Source of the DNA: Symbiodinium natans
Lineage: Eukaryota; Sar; Dinophyceae; Suessiales; Symbiodiniaceae
Direction: 5' to 3'
Length of the DNA stretch: 64,000 nucleotides
Assembly (NCBI GenBank): GCA_905221605.1
Contig: CAJNDS010002091.1
Coordinates: forward strand, 582,001-646,000
Below the pieces are notes generated by a model, which worked only from the letters and a program-made list of their open reading frames with translations, was not told where the DNA came from and did no database searches. A program made the position numbers and the translations under genes. Below, one piece after another: positions 1 through 9,484 of this stretch. The first letter of the stretch is position 1. Each line of letters starts with the position of its first letter.

Positions 1-79
1 CGATTGGAGGCGCTGCGCAGGGAGCTTCGCGAAGAGATCCAAGGCCTGCCGCCAGAGGCCTCGCGCGAGCGAGTTTAGA
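1..79 (-). CDS. PPR-like exon fragment
   Basis: On the minus strand the island is open and reads with SLARGLWRQALDLFAKL, which fits the second helix of a pentatricopeptide repeat (pattern G-x-W-x-x-A-L-x-L). PPR proteins bind RNA, usually in plastids or mitochondria. A possible AG acceptor lies at 80-81 within decayed telomere repeat. The exon runs off the left edge of the window. The plus strand is also open, so the strand rests on the PPR likeness. Similar pieces follow on the same strand up to 8.2 kb. Confidence 0.5.
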
Positions 80-587
80 CTTTGGGGCTTGGGGGTTTGG
101 GGTTTAGGGTTTAGGGTTAGGGGTTTAGGGTGTAGGGTTTGGGGTTTAGGGTTTAGGGTTTGGGGTTTAGGGTTTCGGGTTTAGGGTTTGGGTTTAGGGT
201 TTGGGGTTTAGGGTTTAGGCTTTGTGGCCTACGAGTTTGTACGGTTTAGGGCTCGCGGGTATAGGACTCCTAAGGTTTAGGGTGTAGGGGTTTAGGGTGT
301 AAGGTTTGGGGCTTCGGTTTGGCAAGATTTCAGGGTTGGGGGGTGAGGTATAGGGCTTCGGGTCGATGAGGTTTTGGGTTTAGGGTGGGTTGGATTTGGG
401 GTAAGTGGGAGTTAGGGTTTCTTTGTGGGGCTGGGGTGTAGGGTTGAAGGCGGTTGTGAACTCCAACATACTCAAGAATCCTAAACCCAAATCCTAAACC
501 CTAATCCCTAAGTTGTGTAAAACATTTGCCGGTACCCAAACTTTAAACCCTAAGCACTAAACCCTGAACCAAGTATGGCTACACTGC
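80..587. repeat. Telomere-like repeat field, mixed orientation
   Basis: G-rich TTTAGGG and variants (TTTGGGG, TTTCGGG) run from about 91 to 425. They switch to C-rich CCCTAAA near 478-570. No gene-like island is seen between. Confidence 0.85.
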
Positions 588-643
588 CTGGCGATGCTGT
601 CGGAGGCCCTGCAGAGATCTGCAGGATCTATGGCGTGGAAATT
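588..643 (-). CDS. Exon-like island, unknown protein
   Basis: The minus strand reads NFHAIDPADLCRASDSIAR in phase. It follows a C-rich CCCCGCAG acceptor and ends before a GC donor (CCAG|GCAGTG). No family recognised. The plus strand is also open but has weaker splice signals. Confidence 0.45.
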
Positions 644-844
644 CTGCGGGGGGTTGAGGGTATAGGGCTTAAGAATTTGTAACTAGAGTTGCCCTACTTA
701 TCACTACAGTTAACCCTGAACCCTAACCCCTTTCAAGCCTAGACCCTAATCCCCGAACCCTAATTAAGCCCTTTAAACTCTTAAAACCCTTTAAACCCTA
801 AACCCTAAACCCCAAACCCTAAACCCTAAACCCTAAACTAAAGC

Positions 845-907
845 CTCGGACCTCCGGTGGCGGCGGCCGCGAGGGCGCTGCCAGCCATCCTCAGCTCTTT
901 GCAGGGG
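845..907 (-). CDS. Exon-like island between telomere tracts
   Basis: GC-rich 63 nt piece with a minus-strand CAG acceptor side and a CCGAG|GCTTTAG donor side. One frame reads CKELRMAGSALAAAATGG, which could be PPR-like. Frame is uncertain. Confidence 0.35.
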
Positions 908-1360
908 CTGGTTTTGTGTAGGGTTTAGGGTTTAGGGTTTAGGGCTTAGGGCTTAGGGTTTAGGGTTTAGGGTTTAGGATTTCGGGTTTCGGGTTTAGGG
1001 TTTAGGGCTTAGGGCTTAGGGTTTCGGGCTTAGGGTTTATATAGGGTTTAGGGTACTAAACATTTGCGATTCTGTAAATGGGGGGGTTACGTAGGACGAC
1101 CGTAGCCTGACTGGGGGTCGTCATACCCATGTACATCCCTTGGATTCTGCCAGCATCATCGCGAGGCCCCCGTTTTTCTTGCACGCTGAAGAGTTCTGGA
1201 TTCCGAGTCCTCTCGGGGAGGGACTGGCGAAGGAAGGGGGCGGGCCTTTTTCAAGAAGGGGGCCCAAAACCCTAAGCCCTAAACCCTGCACCCTAAACCC
1301 ACAACCCTAAACCCTGAACCCTAAACCCTAAACCCTAAACCCACAACCCTAAACCCTAGC

Positions 1361-1402
1361 CGGAGAGCAGCAGCTCGATCAATGCGCTTCGGATTCGCAT
1401 CC
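1361..1402 (-). CDS. Short exon-like island
   Basis: 42 nt on the minus strand between GGCTTAG acceptor and CTCCG|GCTAGG (GC donor). It reads MRIRSALIELLLS. Telomere repeats lie on both sides. Very short, so support is weak. Confidence 0.3.
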
Positions 1403-1601
1403 CTAAGCCTATACCCTCAACCATCCGAGCCTCAAGCTTGAAGCCCTTAACCTTGACATGAACCTGAGCGCTAAAAACCCTAAACCCCTAGGGTTTAGGG
1501 TTATAGGGTTTGGGTTTAGGGTTGAAAGTTGAGGGTTTAGGGCTTAGGGTTTAGGGTTTAGGGCAACCCTTAACCCCAAACCACAGAACCTTCAGACATC
1601 A

Positions 1602-1690
1602 GCCCGGCATCTGCACGTCCGGTTGGAGGTTCGAGGTGCAGCAGGAGGCAAAGCTGGCAACAGCCTCGATGGACTTGGTGTGTTTTCCAA
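1602..1690 (-). CDS. PPR-like exon fragment
   Basis: The minus strand reads SIEAVASFASCCTSNLQPDV. The LQPDV ending is typical of the loop between PPR motifs. An AG acceptor (CCTGAG) precedes it. The plus strand is also open (GWRFEVQQEAKLATASMD), so strand is not certain. Confidence 0.4.
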
Positions 1691-1705
1691 CTCAGGGCTG
1701 AGAGT

Positions 1706-1829
1706 CGGGTTTAGGGTTTAGGGTTTAGGGTTTAGGGTTTAGGGTTTAGGGTTTAGGGTTTAGGGTTTAGGGTTTAGGGCTGCAAGTACAGTAGCTCATG
1801 TTTAGGGTTTAGGGTTTAGGGTTTAGGGC
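1706..1829 (+). repeat. Perfect TTTAGGG tract with duplicated flank
   Basis: About ten perfect heptamers end at 1779. A 20 bp unique sequence (CTGCAAGTACAGTAGCTCAT) follows at 1780-1799. A second block of four heptamers follows, then the same 20 bp again at 1829-1848. The second block is thus flanked by a direct duplication. Confidence 0.9.
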
Positions 1830-2087
1830 TGCAAGTACAGTAGCTCATACGTGTGTACATATTGAAGAACAGCCAGTTGCATCGACAAGAATACACATTC
1901 AGGACATTCATGGGGGTTTGATCCGACACGTTCCTGTCATCTTTGTCATAGGCCTACAAGCCCAACCATCGACTCTGATCCCTACACAGCAACAGCGACA
2001 CTAGTCCCCAGTTTGCGGTTGGAGGGTTTGGGGTCCCCTAAACTCCAGGCCGGGTAACCCTGAACCCGAAATCCAAATAAACCTCAC

Positions 2088-2177
2088 ACTGCGAAGATCC
2101 CATCTTCTGAGCCACCTTCTCCCAGACCATGGCTTTCTGGCAGGTGCTCATCAAGGACGACCGCGCCACGACACCTT
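2088..2177 (-). CDS. Exon-like island, unknown protein
   Basis: The minus strand reads ARSSLMSTCQKAMVWEKVAQ within a continuous frame. It ends at a near-consensus donor (GCAGT|GTGAGGT) and starts after a GGAAG acceptor. Downstream the intron would run into 2040-2087. No family recognised. Confidence 0.5.
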
Positions 2178-2422
2178 CTTCCAAGTTCCCAAGCCCATAC
2201 TCCCCTAAGAACCTGAATAGAAATGATACCTTGAAGATTCCCTTTGGTTTTATATGAATGAGATGCACCGCACACAACCCACCAAACCAGACTGTGAGGC
2301 ACGCATCCATTGGGTTTAGGGTTTAGGGTTTAGGGTTTAGGGTTTAGGGTTTAGGGTTTAGGGTTTAGGGTTTAGCATTTAGGGTTCATATGACCCCCCC
2401 CCCCCCCTGCCCGCCCCCAAAG

Positions 2423-2554
2423 CTTCCAAGACTTTCAGCGCCGATCAATGTGCCGAGGCACTGCAAGACTTCGTGAAGCTCGCGAGCCAGGCAGCTTCAC
2501 GCCAAAGCAGAGGCTTGCCATACCTGGGTTCAGTTGTTGGGGAACTTGAAAGAA
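2423..2554 (+). CDS. Well-bounded exon, unknown protein
   Basis: A C-rich tract (2396-2420) and CCCAAAG form a good acceptor. The frame reads KTFSADQCAEALQDFVKLAS and on to VVGELER, then stops at a strong donor GTGAGTATG (2555). The AT-rich intron that follows (2555-2680, with TA microsatellite) ends in TTCCTTCCCAG. Composition looks like a soluble helical protein. No family recognised. Confidence 0.6.
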
Positions 2555-2680
2555 GTGAGTATGAGTATCATATGACAAAACATATATATATATATGTAGG
2601 AACATGTACATATATATATATAGATATATACAGTAAACTAGTATTGTTTCTTTTTGTGGGTGACTCATGTTCCTTCCCAG

Positions 2681-2735
2681 CAGGCCGGATACCTTGTCGG
2701 TTGGCTGCACTCGTGTTTGCAAACGTTCGAGAAGG
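2681..2735 (+). CDS. Second exon of the 2423 gene piece
   Basis: Starts after TTCCTTCCCAG and reads AGYLVGWLHSCLQTFEK in the best frame. A GC donor (GAAGG|GCCTAAA) leads straight into CCCTAAA repeats (2738-2766). Phase with the first exon does not close for every choice of splice site, so the join is open. Confidence 0.5.
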
Positions 2736-2767
2736 GCCTAAACCCTAAACCCTAAACCCTAAACCCA

Positions 2768-2826
2768 GCTGTTGTTCTCGCGCGTCTTACGCGTTGCTGG
2801 AGGCCCTGGCAATGAAAGACAGGACC
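2768..2826 (+). CDS. Possible third exon after a 30 nt telomere block
   Basis: Begins after AAACCCAG, where CCCTAAA repeats end. One frame reads SRASYALLEALAMKDR. The 30 nt repeat block between it and the previous exon would be a very short intron. Phase is not proven. Confidence 0.35.
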
Positions 2827-3599
2827 TAAGCCTTGAAACTCATACCCCCAATCCGAAAACCTAAACTCTTAAAACCCCTCACTTGTAACCCAATGATAAC
2901 CATATATTTTGGGGTAATTCAGGGGTTTATAAGTGGCTGATAAGTACAGTTATGTTTGGTTAGTAAGTACCATGAACCTCTATGAAGCACTATGGAAACT
3001 GATAAACCCCTAAACGCCAGCTTCCAAACATTTCCCCCCTTTCATACCCCTATGAATGCTGCCTCCATTTTGGGAAGCCCTATGAACCTGTTTACAAAAC
3101 CCTAAACCCGAAATCCCAAGACCCCTAAAACCATAAGTCCATCCTGCACCCCCTAAACCCCTGAAACCCCAATTGAACCTTATACTATAAACCTCTGAAC
3201 TCTAGACCCATGGACTCGTAAAACCCGTGATAGTGGGGGTTTAAGGGGTTTAGGGATTTGTTTAGGTTCAGGGTATTAGGGTTTGGGGTTTCGGGTCTAG
3301 GGTTTTGCGCGGTGAAGCTCTCGGACTGCGTCCATATACCAGCAGCATATTACACTTGGGCCCTAAAGCTACAATGCAGGAACTCCTTTAAGGGTTCAAG
3401 TAAATACTACAGAGCAACATGGACCCTCAGGGAGTCTAAGGTGTTCATATGAAGTAGGGTATATACTTCTTGTACCTACAAAAGGACACCAGGTATCTAC
3501 ACTCAAAAACATTAGAAATATAATCCTACTTCATATCATATCTACACTCAAAAACATAAAACAGTATAAACCCTACTTCAAATAGGGTTTTGGGGGGGC
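2827..3599. other. Gene-poor stretch with decayed element ends
   Basis: Holds decayed CCCTAAA and CCCCTAAA variants. A family A right end lies near 2925-2990 (AGTACCATGAACCTC). A small unplaced island lies at 3305-3450. A 50-60 bp AT-rich motif is repeated near 3450-3560 (TCTACACTCAAAAACAT occurs twice). No confident gene. Confidence 0.5.
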
Positions 3600-3663
3600 C
3601 TTGCGGGCCCGCTGCGCTTTGATGACGGCGTTGAAGCTCACGCCGTCCGCGTGAAACCTGCAG
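3600..3663 (-). CDS. PPR-like exon
   Basis: The minus strand reads HADGVSFNAVIKAQRARK. D-x-V-S-F-N-A-x-I-x-A is the hallmark of the first helix of a PPR motif in algal proteins. Acceptor is CTTGCAAG or CTGCAG; donor is CGCAAG|GCCCC (GC type). It is one of several PPR-like pieces on this strand. Confidence 0.6.
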
Positions 3664-4195
3664 CTTGCAAGCTGTGGACTTTTTTGGGGGGGTTTAGGTT
3701 TGGGGTTTGGGGCTTATGGGGTTTATGGGGTTTGTGGGGTTTATGGGGTTTATAGGGTTTAGGGTTTAGGGTTTAGGGTAACCCTAGACCCCTAAAGCCC
3801 TAAACCCCCAAACCCTGAACCCCTGAACCCCTGAACCCCTAAACCCCTAAACCCCTAAACCTCTAACCCCCTAAACCGCTAAACCGCTACACCCTATATC
3901 AACCCTGAACCCTTTACAATTACCCCAAACCCTAAACCTATGCATTTGGGCGTTGCGGCTTTACGGGGCTTTAGGCCTTGGGGTTTTGGGGGGTTGTAAT
4001 GGGGGGGCTTAGGGCTCACACCGGGGGTTAGCCACACTTTACCCCGCTGTAAAAGCCCGCAAGCCGAAAACCCTACACCCTAACCCTAAAAGCCCCAAAA
4101 AGCCCCTAAAAGCCCCTAGACCTTAATGGCCCCTAAGCACTAAACCCCAAAAGCCATTAAAAGCCCTCAAAAGCCCTTAAGCCCAAAACCTCAAT
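3664..4195. repeat. Decayed telomere-like repeats in both orientations
   Basis: TTTATGGGG and TTTGGGG variants (3690-3780) switch to CCCCTAAA variants (3781-3940). Then come unique GC-rich bits without a convincing frame and CCCTTAAAAG variants. Confidence 0.7.
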
Positions 4196-4313
4196 ACTTG
4201 GTAGCCCAGTGACCCTATCATGATAAGGGCACCCTTGTTTGGGTTGGCTTCTTAAAAAGGGAACCGAGAAGCCATTAAAAAAAGGTGAAGGGTACAAATG
4301 GGCTACCCAAGTA
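4196..4313 (+). mobile_element. Family D inverted-repeat element (MITE/introner-like)
   Basis: 118 bp with ends ACTTGGTAGCCCA and its inverse TGGGCTACCCAAGT. Interior has the family pattern AAGGGCACCCTT, then AAGGGAACC. The best matching relatives are at 29993 and 51763. Confidence 0.75.
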
Positions 4314-4374
4314 ATAGCCCTTGGCTATAAGCAGGGTTGTAGGTCCCCCAAGTAAGCTTATCATCACTTGTAAC

Positions 4375-4488
4375 CTAGACCTAGGAGTAACCCAGGAATA
4401 AAAAGGGTGCAGTACCCTTTTTGGTTCAAAGGAGCTTAGGGAACCCAAAGCCTGAAAAAGGGAATAAGGGGTCTACTCTGGGTCCTAG
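4375..4488 (+). mobile_element. Family D element
   Basis: Left end CTAGGAGTAACCCAGG, right end CTACTCTGGGTCCTAG. The interior AAAAAGGGTGC and GGAACC are shared with copies at 11795, 46957 and 58497. Confidence 0.75.
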
Positions 4489-4727
4489 TAACTCGAGATA
4501 CCCTACTTAGAGCCCCAGATTCTAAGTACCCATGCGGGTAAAGGCCCTTGGAGCCCTTAAACCCTAAAAGCCCTTAAAAGACCTTAAAAGCCCCTAAACT
4601 CCCTTAAAAGCCCCTACAAGCCCAAAACCCTCAAAGCCCTTAAACGCCCTCCAAAGCCCGCAACAAAAACGGAAAACCCTCAAAGCCCTTAAAGGCCCAA
4701 AACCCCTCAAAGCCCTCAAAGGCACAC

Positions 4728-4792
4728 CTCGGCCAGCCAATGCCCAGGCTGTGGAAGAGCCGTAGAGATGTCTTCCAGTGTCGGCAAGCGGC
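4728..4792 (-). CDS. PPR-like exon
   Basis: The minus strand reads AACRHWKTSLRLFHSLG, fitting the second helix of a PPR motif (A-C-x-x-W-x-x-x-L-x-L-F). Donor is GCCGAG|GTGTGCC, acceptor CCCTGAG. It lies between decayed CCCTTAAA repeats and a clean CCCTAAA tract (4805-4875). Confidence 0.55.
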
Positions 4793-4805
4793 CTCAGGGG
4801 CTACG

Positions 4806-5479
4806 CCTAAACCCTAAACCCTAAACCCTAAACCCGAAACCCTAAACCCTAAACCCCAAACCCTAAATCCTAAACCAATGCACCGATAGGGACTGCTAAG
4901 GTATGTCTTTTCAGGCTTCCAGTTTCAGGGTCCGTCACAAGAGCAACACTGCCGCCTACTTTATAAGGATTTAGGGTTTAGGGTTTAGGGCTTAGGGTTC
5001 AGGGTTCATTCAGTGTCTAGTTGGATGTGAATCGGGTGTGGTCGCTTCATCGTTTAGTTACATAAAGATGTACCTGGGACCCTATTTGCCTACGGCGTAG
5101 TAGTAAGTGCCCCCTTTTGAGTAGGTAAAAGGGTGCCCTTTATGGCTTAAAAGGGTTGATAAGGAAACCTAAACCCCCCAAAAAGGGAATAAGGGCACTA
5201 CTGGGCATCCTAGATAGGGTCCCAGGTAGGGGGATGATACTCTTGCTTAGGTCCCCTGCACTGCAGGGGCAGAGTTGCCCCCACATACTCGGGGCGGCTG
5301 CGTCTAAACCCTAAACCTTAAACCCTAAACCCCAAACCCTAAAGAATGGGGGGGGGGGCCTCTTTCGGTCTCATTGTACCATACTCCTTGTCCTCCAGGG
5401 TACTGAAACAGGGCCCGTAAATGATCCCTAAGGACCCCTAAGCCCCAAAACTCTATAAGCCCCAAACGACCTGTGCAAG
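4806..5479. other. Repeats plus a family D element
   Basis: CCCTAAA tract to 4875, TTTAGGG at 4970-5005, and a decayed family D element at 5090-5213 ending in TGGGCATCCTAG. A CCCTAAA block follows at 5304-5344. No convincing frame in between. Confidence 0.6.
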
Positions 5480-5530
5480 AATCATGAGGCGGCCCTCCCT
5501 GCGGAGGTGAAGAACTACCTGAAGGGCTGA
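5480..5530 (+). CDS. Possible terminal exon
   Basis: After TGTGCAAG the plus strand reads NHEAALPAEVKNYLKG and ends in TGA at 5528. The minus strand is also open (with a CTTCAG|GTAGTT style edge). Strand uncertain. Confidence 0.35.
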   Translation, partial: NHEAALPAEVKNYLKG

Positions 5531-6083
5531 GAAGCCCGAAACCCTATAAACCCGAAACCCCCAAAAAGGCTAGGAGTCCTTACTAGTTCATTGTTGGGAT
5601 AATAATAAAGACTTAGTTTTTTATTCCTTATTGGGGTTAAGTACCCTGAAAAATGTAAAATGGCACCCAACTATGACTAAGCTTAGGGTTTAGGATCCCC
5701 CCTCCACGACCGCGAAGGCCAGACCCTAAACCCGAAAGCCCATTGGTAAACGCCATGGACCCTAAACCCCTGAACCCCTAAAGGGCTTAGGGTTTAGGGT
5801 TTAGGATCTACGGGGTTTAGGGTTTAGGGCGGAGCCCTAGGCCTAAACCCTAAATAAACCCCAAACCTCACTGAAACCACACCGAGCCCTCGAACTTGAG
5901 GGGGGCTTTGAGGCTACAGACCGCAACGCCACACTAGGTATCCTTCGCCTGGTTTAGTTCGTGTTTAGGGTTTAGGGTTTAAGTTTTAGGGTCTAGGGTC
6001 TAGGGTTTGGGGTTTAGGGCCTAGGGTTTAGGGGTTTGGGCTAGGGTTTGGGAATTGGGGTGTGGGTTTTCGGGGTTCCAAAC
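5531..6083. repeat. Decayed telomere-like repeats with small unplaced islands
   Basis: Mixed TTTAGGG and CCCTAAA variants. Short unique pieces at 5700-5760 and 5880-5960 have no convincing frame. Confidence 0.6.
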
Positions 6084-6160
6084 TGGTATTCAGCGAAAGC
6101 CATGGGGCGCAAGAGGCGATGCCAGTGTTGAACGACACCACGTCCACGGGCAGGGTCCTC
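6084..6160 (-). CDS. PPR-like exon
   Basis: The minus strand reads LPVDVVSFNTGIASCAPW. VDVVSFNT-x-I-x-x-C is a clear PPR first-helix pattern. Acceptor AATAAAG and a GT donor (CCA|GTTTGG) bound it. Confidence 0.6.
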
Positions 6161-6295
6161 CTTTATTCTTGGCTAACCCCTGAACCCTCAACCCGAAGCC
6201 CTAAACCCTGAACCCTTAACCTTCAACCTTAAGCCCTAGAACACCTAACCCGTTGTGATCCACGTACAGGAAATGCAGGTAGGGTTTGTGGGTTT

Positions 6296-6400
6296 ATAGA
6301 GTTTCTAGGGTTTATAGGGTTTATAGGGTTTATAGAGTTTCTAGGGTTTATAGGGTTTGGGGTTTATAGGGTTTATAGGGTTTACAGGGTTTACAGGGTG
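6296..6400 (+). repeat. Homogenised TTTATAGGG variant array
   Basis: A 9-mer form of the telomere repeat (GGGTTTATA) repeats about ten times with small changes. The same variant recurs at 39866-39905 in the other orientation. Confidence 0.85.
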
Positions 6401-6536
6401 TAAAATGTTTTGTCGTCCTGTAAGAACTATAAACTAAGACAAGACAAGGCTTCTGATCGCCCTAAACCCTAAACCCTAAACCCTAAACCCTAAACCATAA
6501 ACCCTAAACCCTAAACCCTAAGCGCGCCTGAGTAGC

Positions 6537-6657
6537 TGCAAGATCCAAGACCATCCTTTGCCGGAGCAGATTTTGAGGACCTTAGCTGCTGAGTTCAGAA
6601 GGCCCCACAAAGTGTACACGTTCAGCTCTATCGGGGATTCGAGCATCCCCAAAAACC
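6537..6657 (-). CDS. PPR-like exon
   Basis: On the minus strand, after TTTAG at the end of a telomere tract, the frame reads ELNVYTLWGLLNSAAKVLK. N-V-Y-T-x-x-x-L-L-x-A-A matches a PPR motif. The exon ends near TTGCA|GCTACT. The plus strand is also open (IQDHPLPEQILRTLAAEF), so strand depends on the family likeness. Confidence 0.5.
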
Positions 6658-7069
6658 CTAAACCCTAAACCCTAAACCCAAAAAGTCTTAAACGTGTACT
6701 CATTCAGCTACTAAGGGACCTTGTTGCAGCCGAGGGTGGAGAAGTCAGCGCGAGCCTGCCCAGCCTTCCGCAGATAGAACTAAGAACGCGACCGAGACTG
6801 AAAACTTACAAACTATCCCCCACAAGCACTTCGCGCTCTCTGTCTCTGTGTGTGCGTGCGTGTGTTTTTGTTGAACTGTCTCTGTGTGTGTGTGCTCAAG
6901 CGCTGCATTAATGTGCAAGCCAAGACGAAACATGTCCATAATTTGCATTTGCTCTCTTTTGTTTGAGTGGGGGGTTCGCCCCTGCCCGATCTGGAAGAAT
7001 CGACGAGCTCGCAAAGTCACGTGCCACAGGTAACCCTGCTTCTGTGTCTCTTCGTGGTCACTCTGGTAC

Positions 7070-7300
7070 CTGCCTTTTCGCAGGCATGGAACACGTCCAG
7101 GTCCAAAGATTGCATTTGGCCAGTAATGCCACCTGCTCGGCAAGCATCTTGCCGGCGTTGCACCCAAAGGGCCCCTCGATGAGCCCGTCGCCACAATGCA
7201 CCGCAAATCCTGAAATCTGAGTGCCCTGTCCGGCGCTCGAACTCCAAAGGGATCCATGACAATGTTCTGCACCAGCTTGGGCCCGGTAAACCCGAAGACA
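7070..7300 (-). CDS. Long exon-like island, frame uncertain
   Basis: About 230 nt with three partly open minus-strand frames. One reads GFAVHCGDGLIEGPFGCNAG and another reads GPKLVQNIVMDPFGVRAPDR upstream. The left end has a good donor (GGCAG|GTACCAG). A frameshift or a missed intron would explain the change of frame. No family recognised. Confidence 0.45.
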
Positions 7301-8096
7301 CGAGACCCCCAACCCCACCCCTCCCTTACCCTCCCACCCCAAAAGCACCTAACCCAGTGGCCTATTTGAGGGTTCAAGACGGGTCCTTCGGCTAGCCGTT
7401 GATACTCATTTCTCGGGTTGCATGTGTCAGAAACTCTTGGTAGATATTCAGGCTCGTTGAGGACTGTAATCAGATACCTGCATAGCTTCATAACCCTTGA
7501 AAGACTAAACCCTAAACCCTAAACCCTAAACCCTAAACCCTAAACCCTAAACCCTAAACCCTAAACCCTAAACCCTAAACCCTAATATCATTGGTACCTT
7601 CATTCACCAAGTCTGTGGTTCATTTCCTATGAGCTGGAGATTAAAAAAATCATAAAGTGATTTAACGAACCAAAGGCAAGAAGTGAATGGAATGAAGGAC
7701 GTGCGCTTTTGGTGAGTTCGCTTACAACATATTGAGCGCGGCAAAAAGCGCATTTTATTGAGCTCATTTAATTCTAGGAATAGCAGCATTTGCAGACACG
7801 AATGAAAAAAACATGTTGATTATTGTGCCCCTGAATCGTCGTATTACCGCGGGTCCTTTAAAACGCTAAGCCAGCGCGAAAAGACCACCAAAAAGACCCG
7901 TAAACACCCTAAACCCTAGATAGGCCCAAAACCATTTCCCTCTTCAACCCTCACACAATAAACACTTGAATCCTTAATGCCCTTGGCAATCTACCTCTTA
8001 AAGCCCCAAAGCCCTGGTAAGCCCTAAACCCTGAACCCTAAACCCTAAACCCCTAAACCCTAAGACCCTGAACCCCTAAACCCCTCTCGACCTCGC
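7301..8096. other. CCCTAAA tract and AT-rich unique DNA
   Basis: 7505-7584 holds about eleven perfect CCCTAAA units. 7585-7900 is AT-rich and unlike the GC-rich islands; a 61-codon minus frame there looks like chance. Repeats resume at 7905-8085. Confidence 0.6.
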
Positions 8097-8177
8097 CTCG
8101 GCAAAAAGCTCCAAGGCACCAGTCCACCGGGTTGGCCCCACGGCGGAGTCCGGGCCCATCGTGCAGACCATGAGGTG
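8097..8177 (-). CDS. PPR-like exon
   Basis: 81 nt on the minus strand from a CAAAG acceptor to GCCGAG|GCGAGG (GC donor). It reads GPTRWTGALELFAEAR at its end. W-x-x-A-L-x-L matches PPR second helices. It is the rightmost of the PPR-like series. Confidence 0.55.
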
Positions 8178-8410
8178 CTTTGGGGGTTTTGAGGGCCCTT
8201 AGGGGTTTAGGGTTTAGGGTTTAGGGTTTTGGGTTTGGGGTCTAGGGTTTTGGGTTTGGGGTTGAGGGTTTGGGGGTTTAACTAGGGTTTGGGGTTGGAG
8301 GTTTAGGACTTGGGGTTTGGGATTTCGGGTTTGGGGTGTATAGAGTTGTGGGGAGGTCAAAACCCTAAACCGTAAACCCTAAACCCTAAACCCTAAACCC
8401 TAAACCCAAG

Positions 8411-8557
8411 CAGTTGAAGGCTTTGGGCTTGAAGGCTCCAGAGAAATATCCCGTGCAATTCAAGTGCCAAAATGGATCTCTGGTGGTGTCATACAAAAAC
8501 GCCACTTTAGTGTCCAGGACTCTGTCATTGATTCGTACTTGGACCATAAGCCCCTAA
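8411..8557 (+). CDS. Exon-like island ending in a repeat-borne stop
   Basis: Plus-strand frame of 48 codons begins after CCCAAG and reads QLKALGLKAPEKYPVQF and on to SLIRTWTISP. It ends at a TAA supplied by CCCTAAA. The minus strand is open too (VLDTKVAFLYDTTRDPFWHL), so strand is unsettled; one of them is probably coding. Confidence 0.5.
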   Translation, partial: QLKALGLKAPEKYPVQFKCQNGSLVVSYKNATLVSRTLSLIRTWTISP

Positions 8558-8860
8558 ACCCCTGAACTCTACAGAGCAAGGTTTGAAGGTCTTTGGTCTG
8601 CCAAAAGTCTTTTTTTCTGGCTCGATTCTGGGCTCAGAAAAGTATGGACCCTGTTGGTGTTGAGATATCTTTCGTTCAAAGAAGTGGTCTTGAGATTGTG
8701 ACCCTTCTTTTGGTTCAAAGGTTTTGGGTTTTTCTTTTAAAGTGGTTCTTGAAACAGCCTTTTGGTTCTAGATTTTTGGGTTTCTCCAAGTGGTGTTGAA
8801 ACTGAGCACGAGGGCCACCTGCCAACACACCTACTAAAAAGGCCAATAATTGAAATGTAG

Positions 8861-9012
8861 GGGGGGGGGGGAGAGAAAGGGGGGGGGGTGGAGGGGGGGG
8901 GAGGGGGGGGGGGGGGGGGGGAGGGGGGGGAAGGGGGGGGGGGAGGGGGGGGGGGGGGGTGGGGAGGGGGGGGGGGGGGGGGGTGGGGAGGGGGGGGGGG
9001 AGGGAGGGGGGC
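8861..9012 (+). repeat. 150 bp G-rich tract
   Basis: Runs of G broken by single A or T. It lies in the presumed intron downstream of the minus-strand exon at 9026, where it reads as a long C-rich stretch. Could fold as G-quadruplexes. Confidence 0.9.
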
Positions 9013-9025
9013 AGTTGCAGAAGAC

Positions 9026-9105
9026 CCTTGTCGGGCTTAGCAGGCTTGGGGCTTGTGGTATCACAGACAGACCCGAAGTTGGAAGCATCTCTTGCCGGCC
9101 ACAGG
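9026..9105 (-). CDS. Exon 2 of two-exon gene piece
   Basis: Follows a strong acceptor: (CT)n tract, then TGTTTTGCCCAG. In phase with the exon at 9266 it reads CGRQEMLPTSGLSVIPQAPS and stays open. Ends at a GT donor (AAGG|GTCTTC). No family recognised. Confidence 0.6.
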
Positions 9106-9265
9106 CTGGGCAAAACAGAGGCAGAGAGGGAGAGAGAGAGAGAGAGAGAGAACAAATCAACAAAACAAAAGAAAAAAACTAAAAACATGCCAAACACATG
9201 AGTTAGAGGGAGAGCGAGAGACACGCTTGTCACTCGAAGCGCTTTAGACGGAAGATGCAAGGTAC

Positions 9266-9335
9266 CTGATGCCTTCATTCTCCGGAGTGTTCTGAGGATG
9301 TATGGGTCCAGACAAGAACAGCTTGAGGGTTCCAT
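9266..9335 (-). CDS. Exon 1 of two-exon gene piece
   Basis: Opens with ATG at 9335 and reads MEPSSCSCLDPYILRTLRRM. It ends at a consensus donor CAG|GTACCT. The 160 nt intron (9106-9265) is pyrimidine-rich near its 3' end, a textbook intron. The join is phase 1 and stays open. Telomere repeats (9349-9414) begin just upstream. Whether the ATG is the true start is not known. Confidence 0.6.
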
Positions 9336-9484
9336 ATAGAAACGCTAGACCCTAAACCCCAAACCCTAAACCCTAAACCCTAAACCTTAAACCCTAAACC
9401 CTAAATCCTAAACCCCATTATTGTAGGACTAAGGGGGCTAAGGCTTGGCATTTGCTCGAACCTTTTCTCTTGGATCACACGCAG

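Noticed and set aside
6745-7491. 248-codon minus-strand frame, the longest in the window
   Set aside because: It mixes several frames of one island (7070-7300) with microsatellite-like and intron-like sequence, including a good internal donor; unlikely to be one exon.
8715-9335. 206-codon minus-strand frame with long proline runs
   Set aside because: It crosses the G-rich tract and the two-exon gene's intron; the open state comes from homopolymer sequence.
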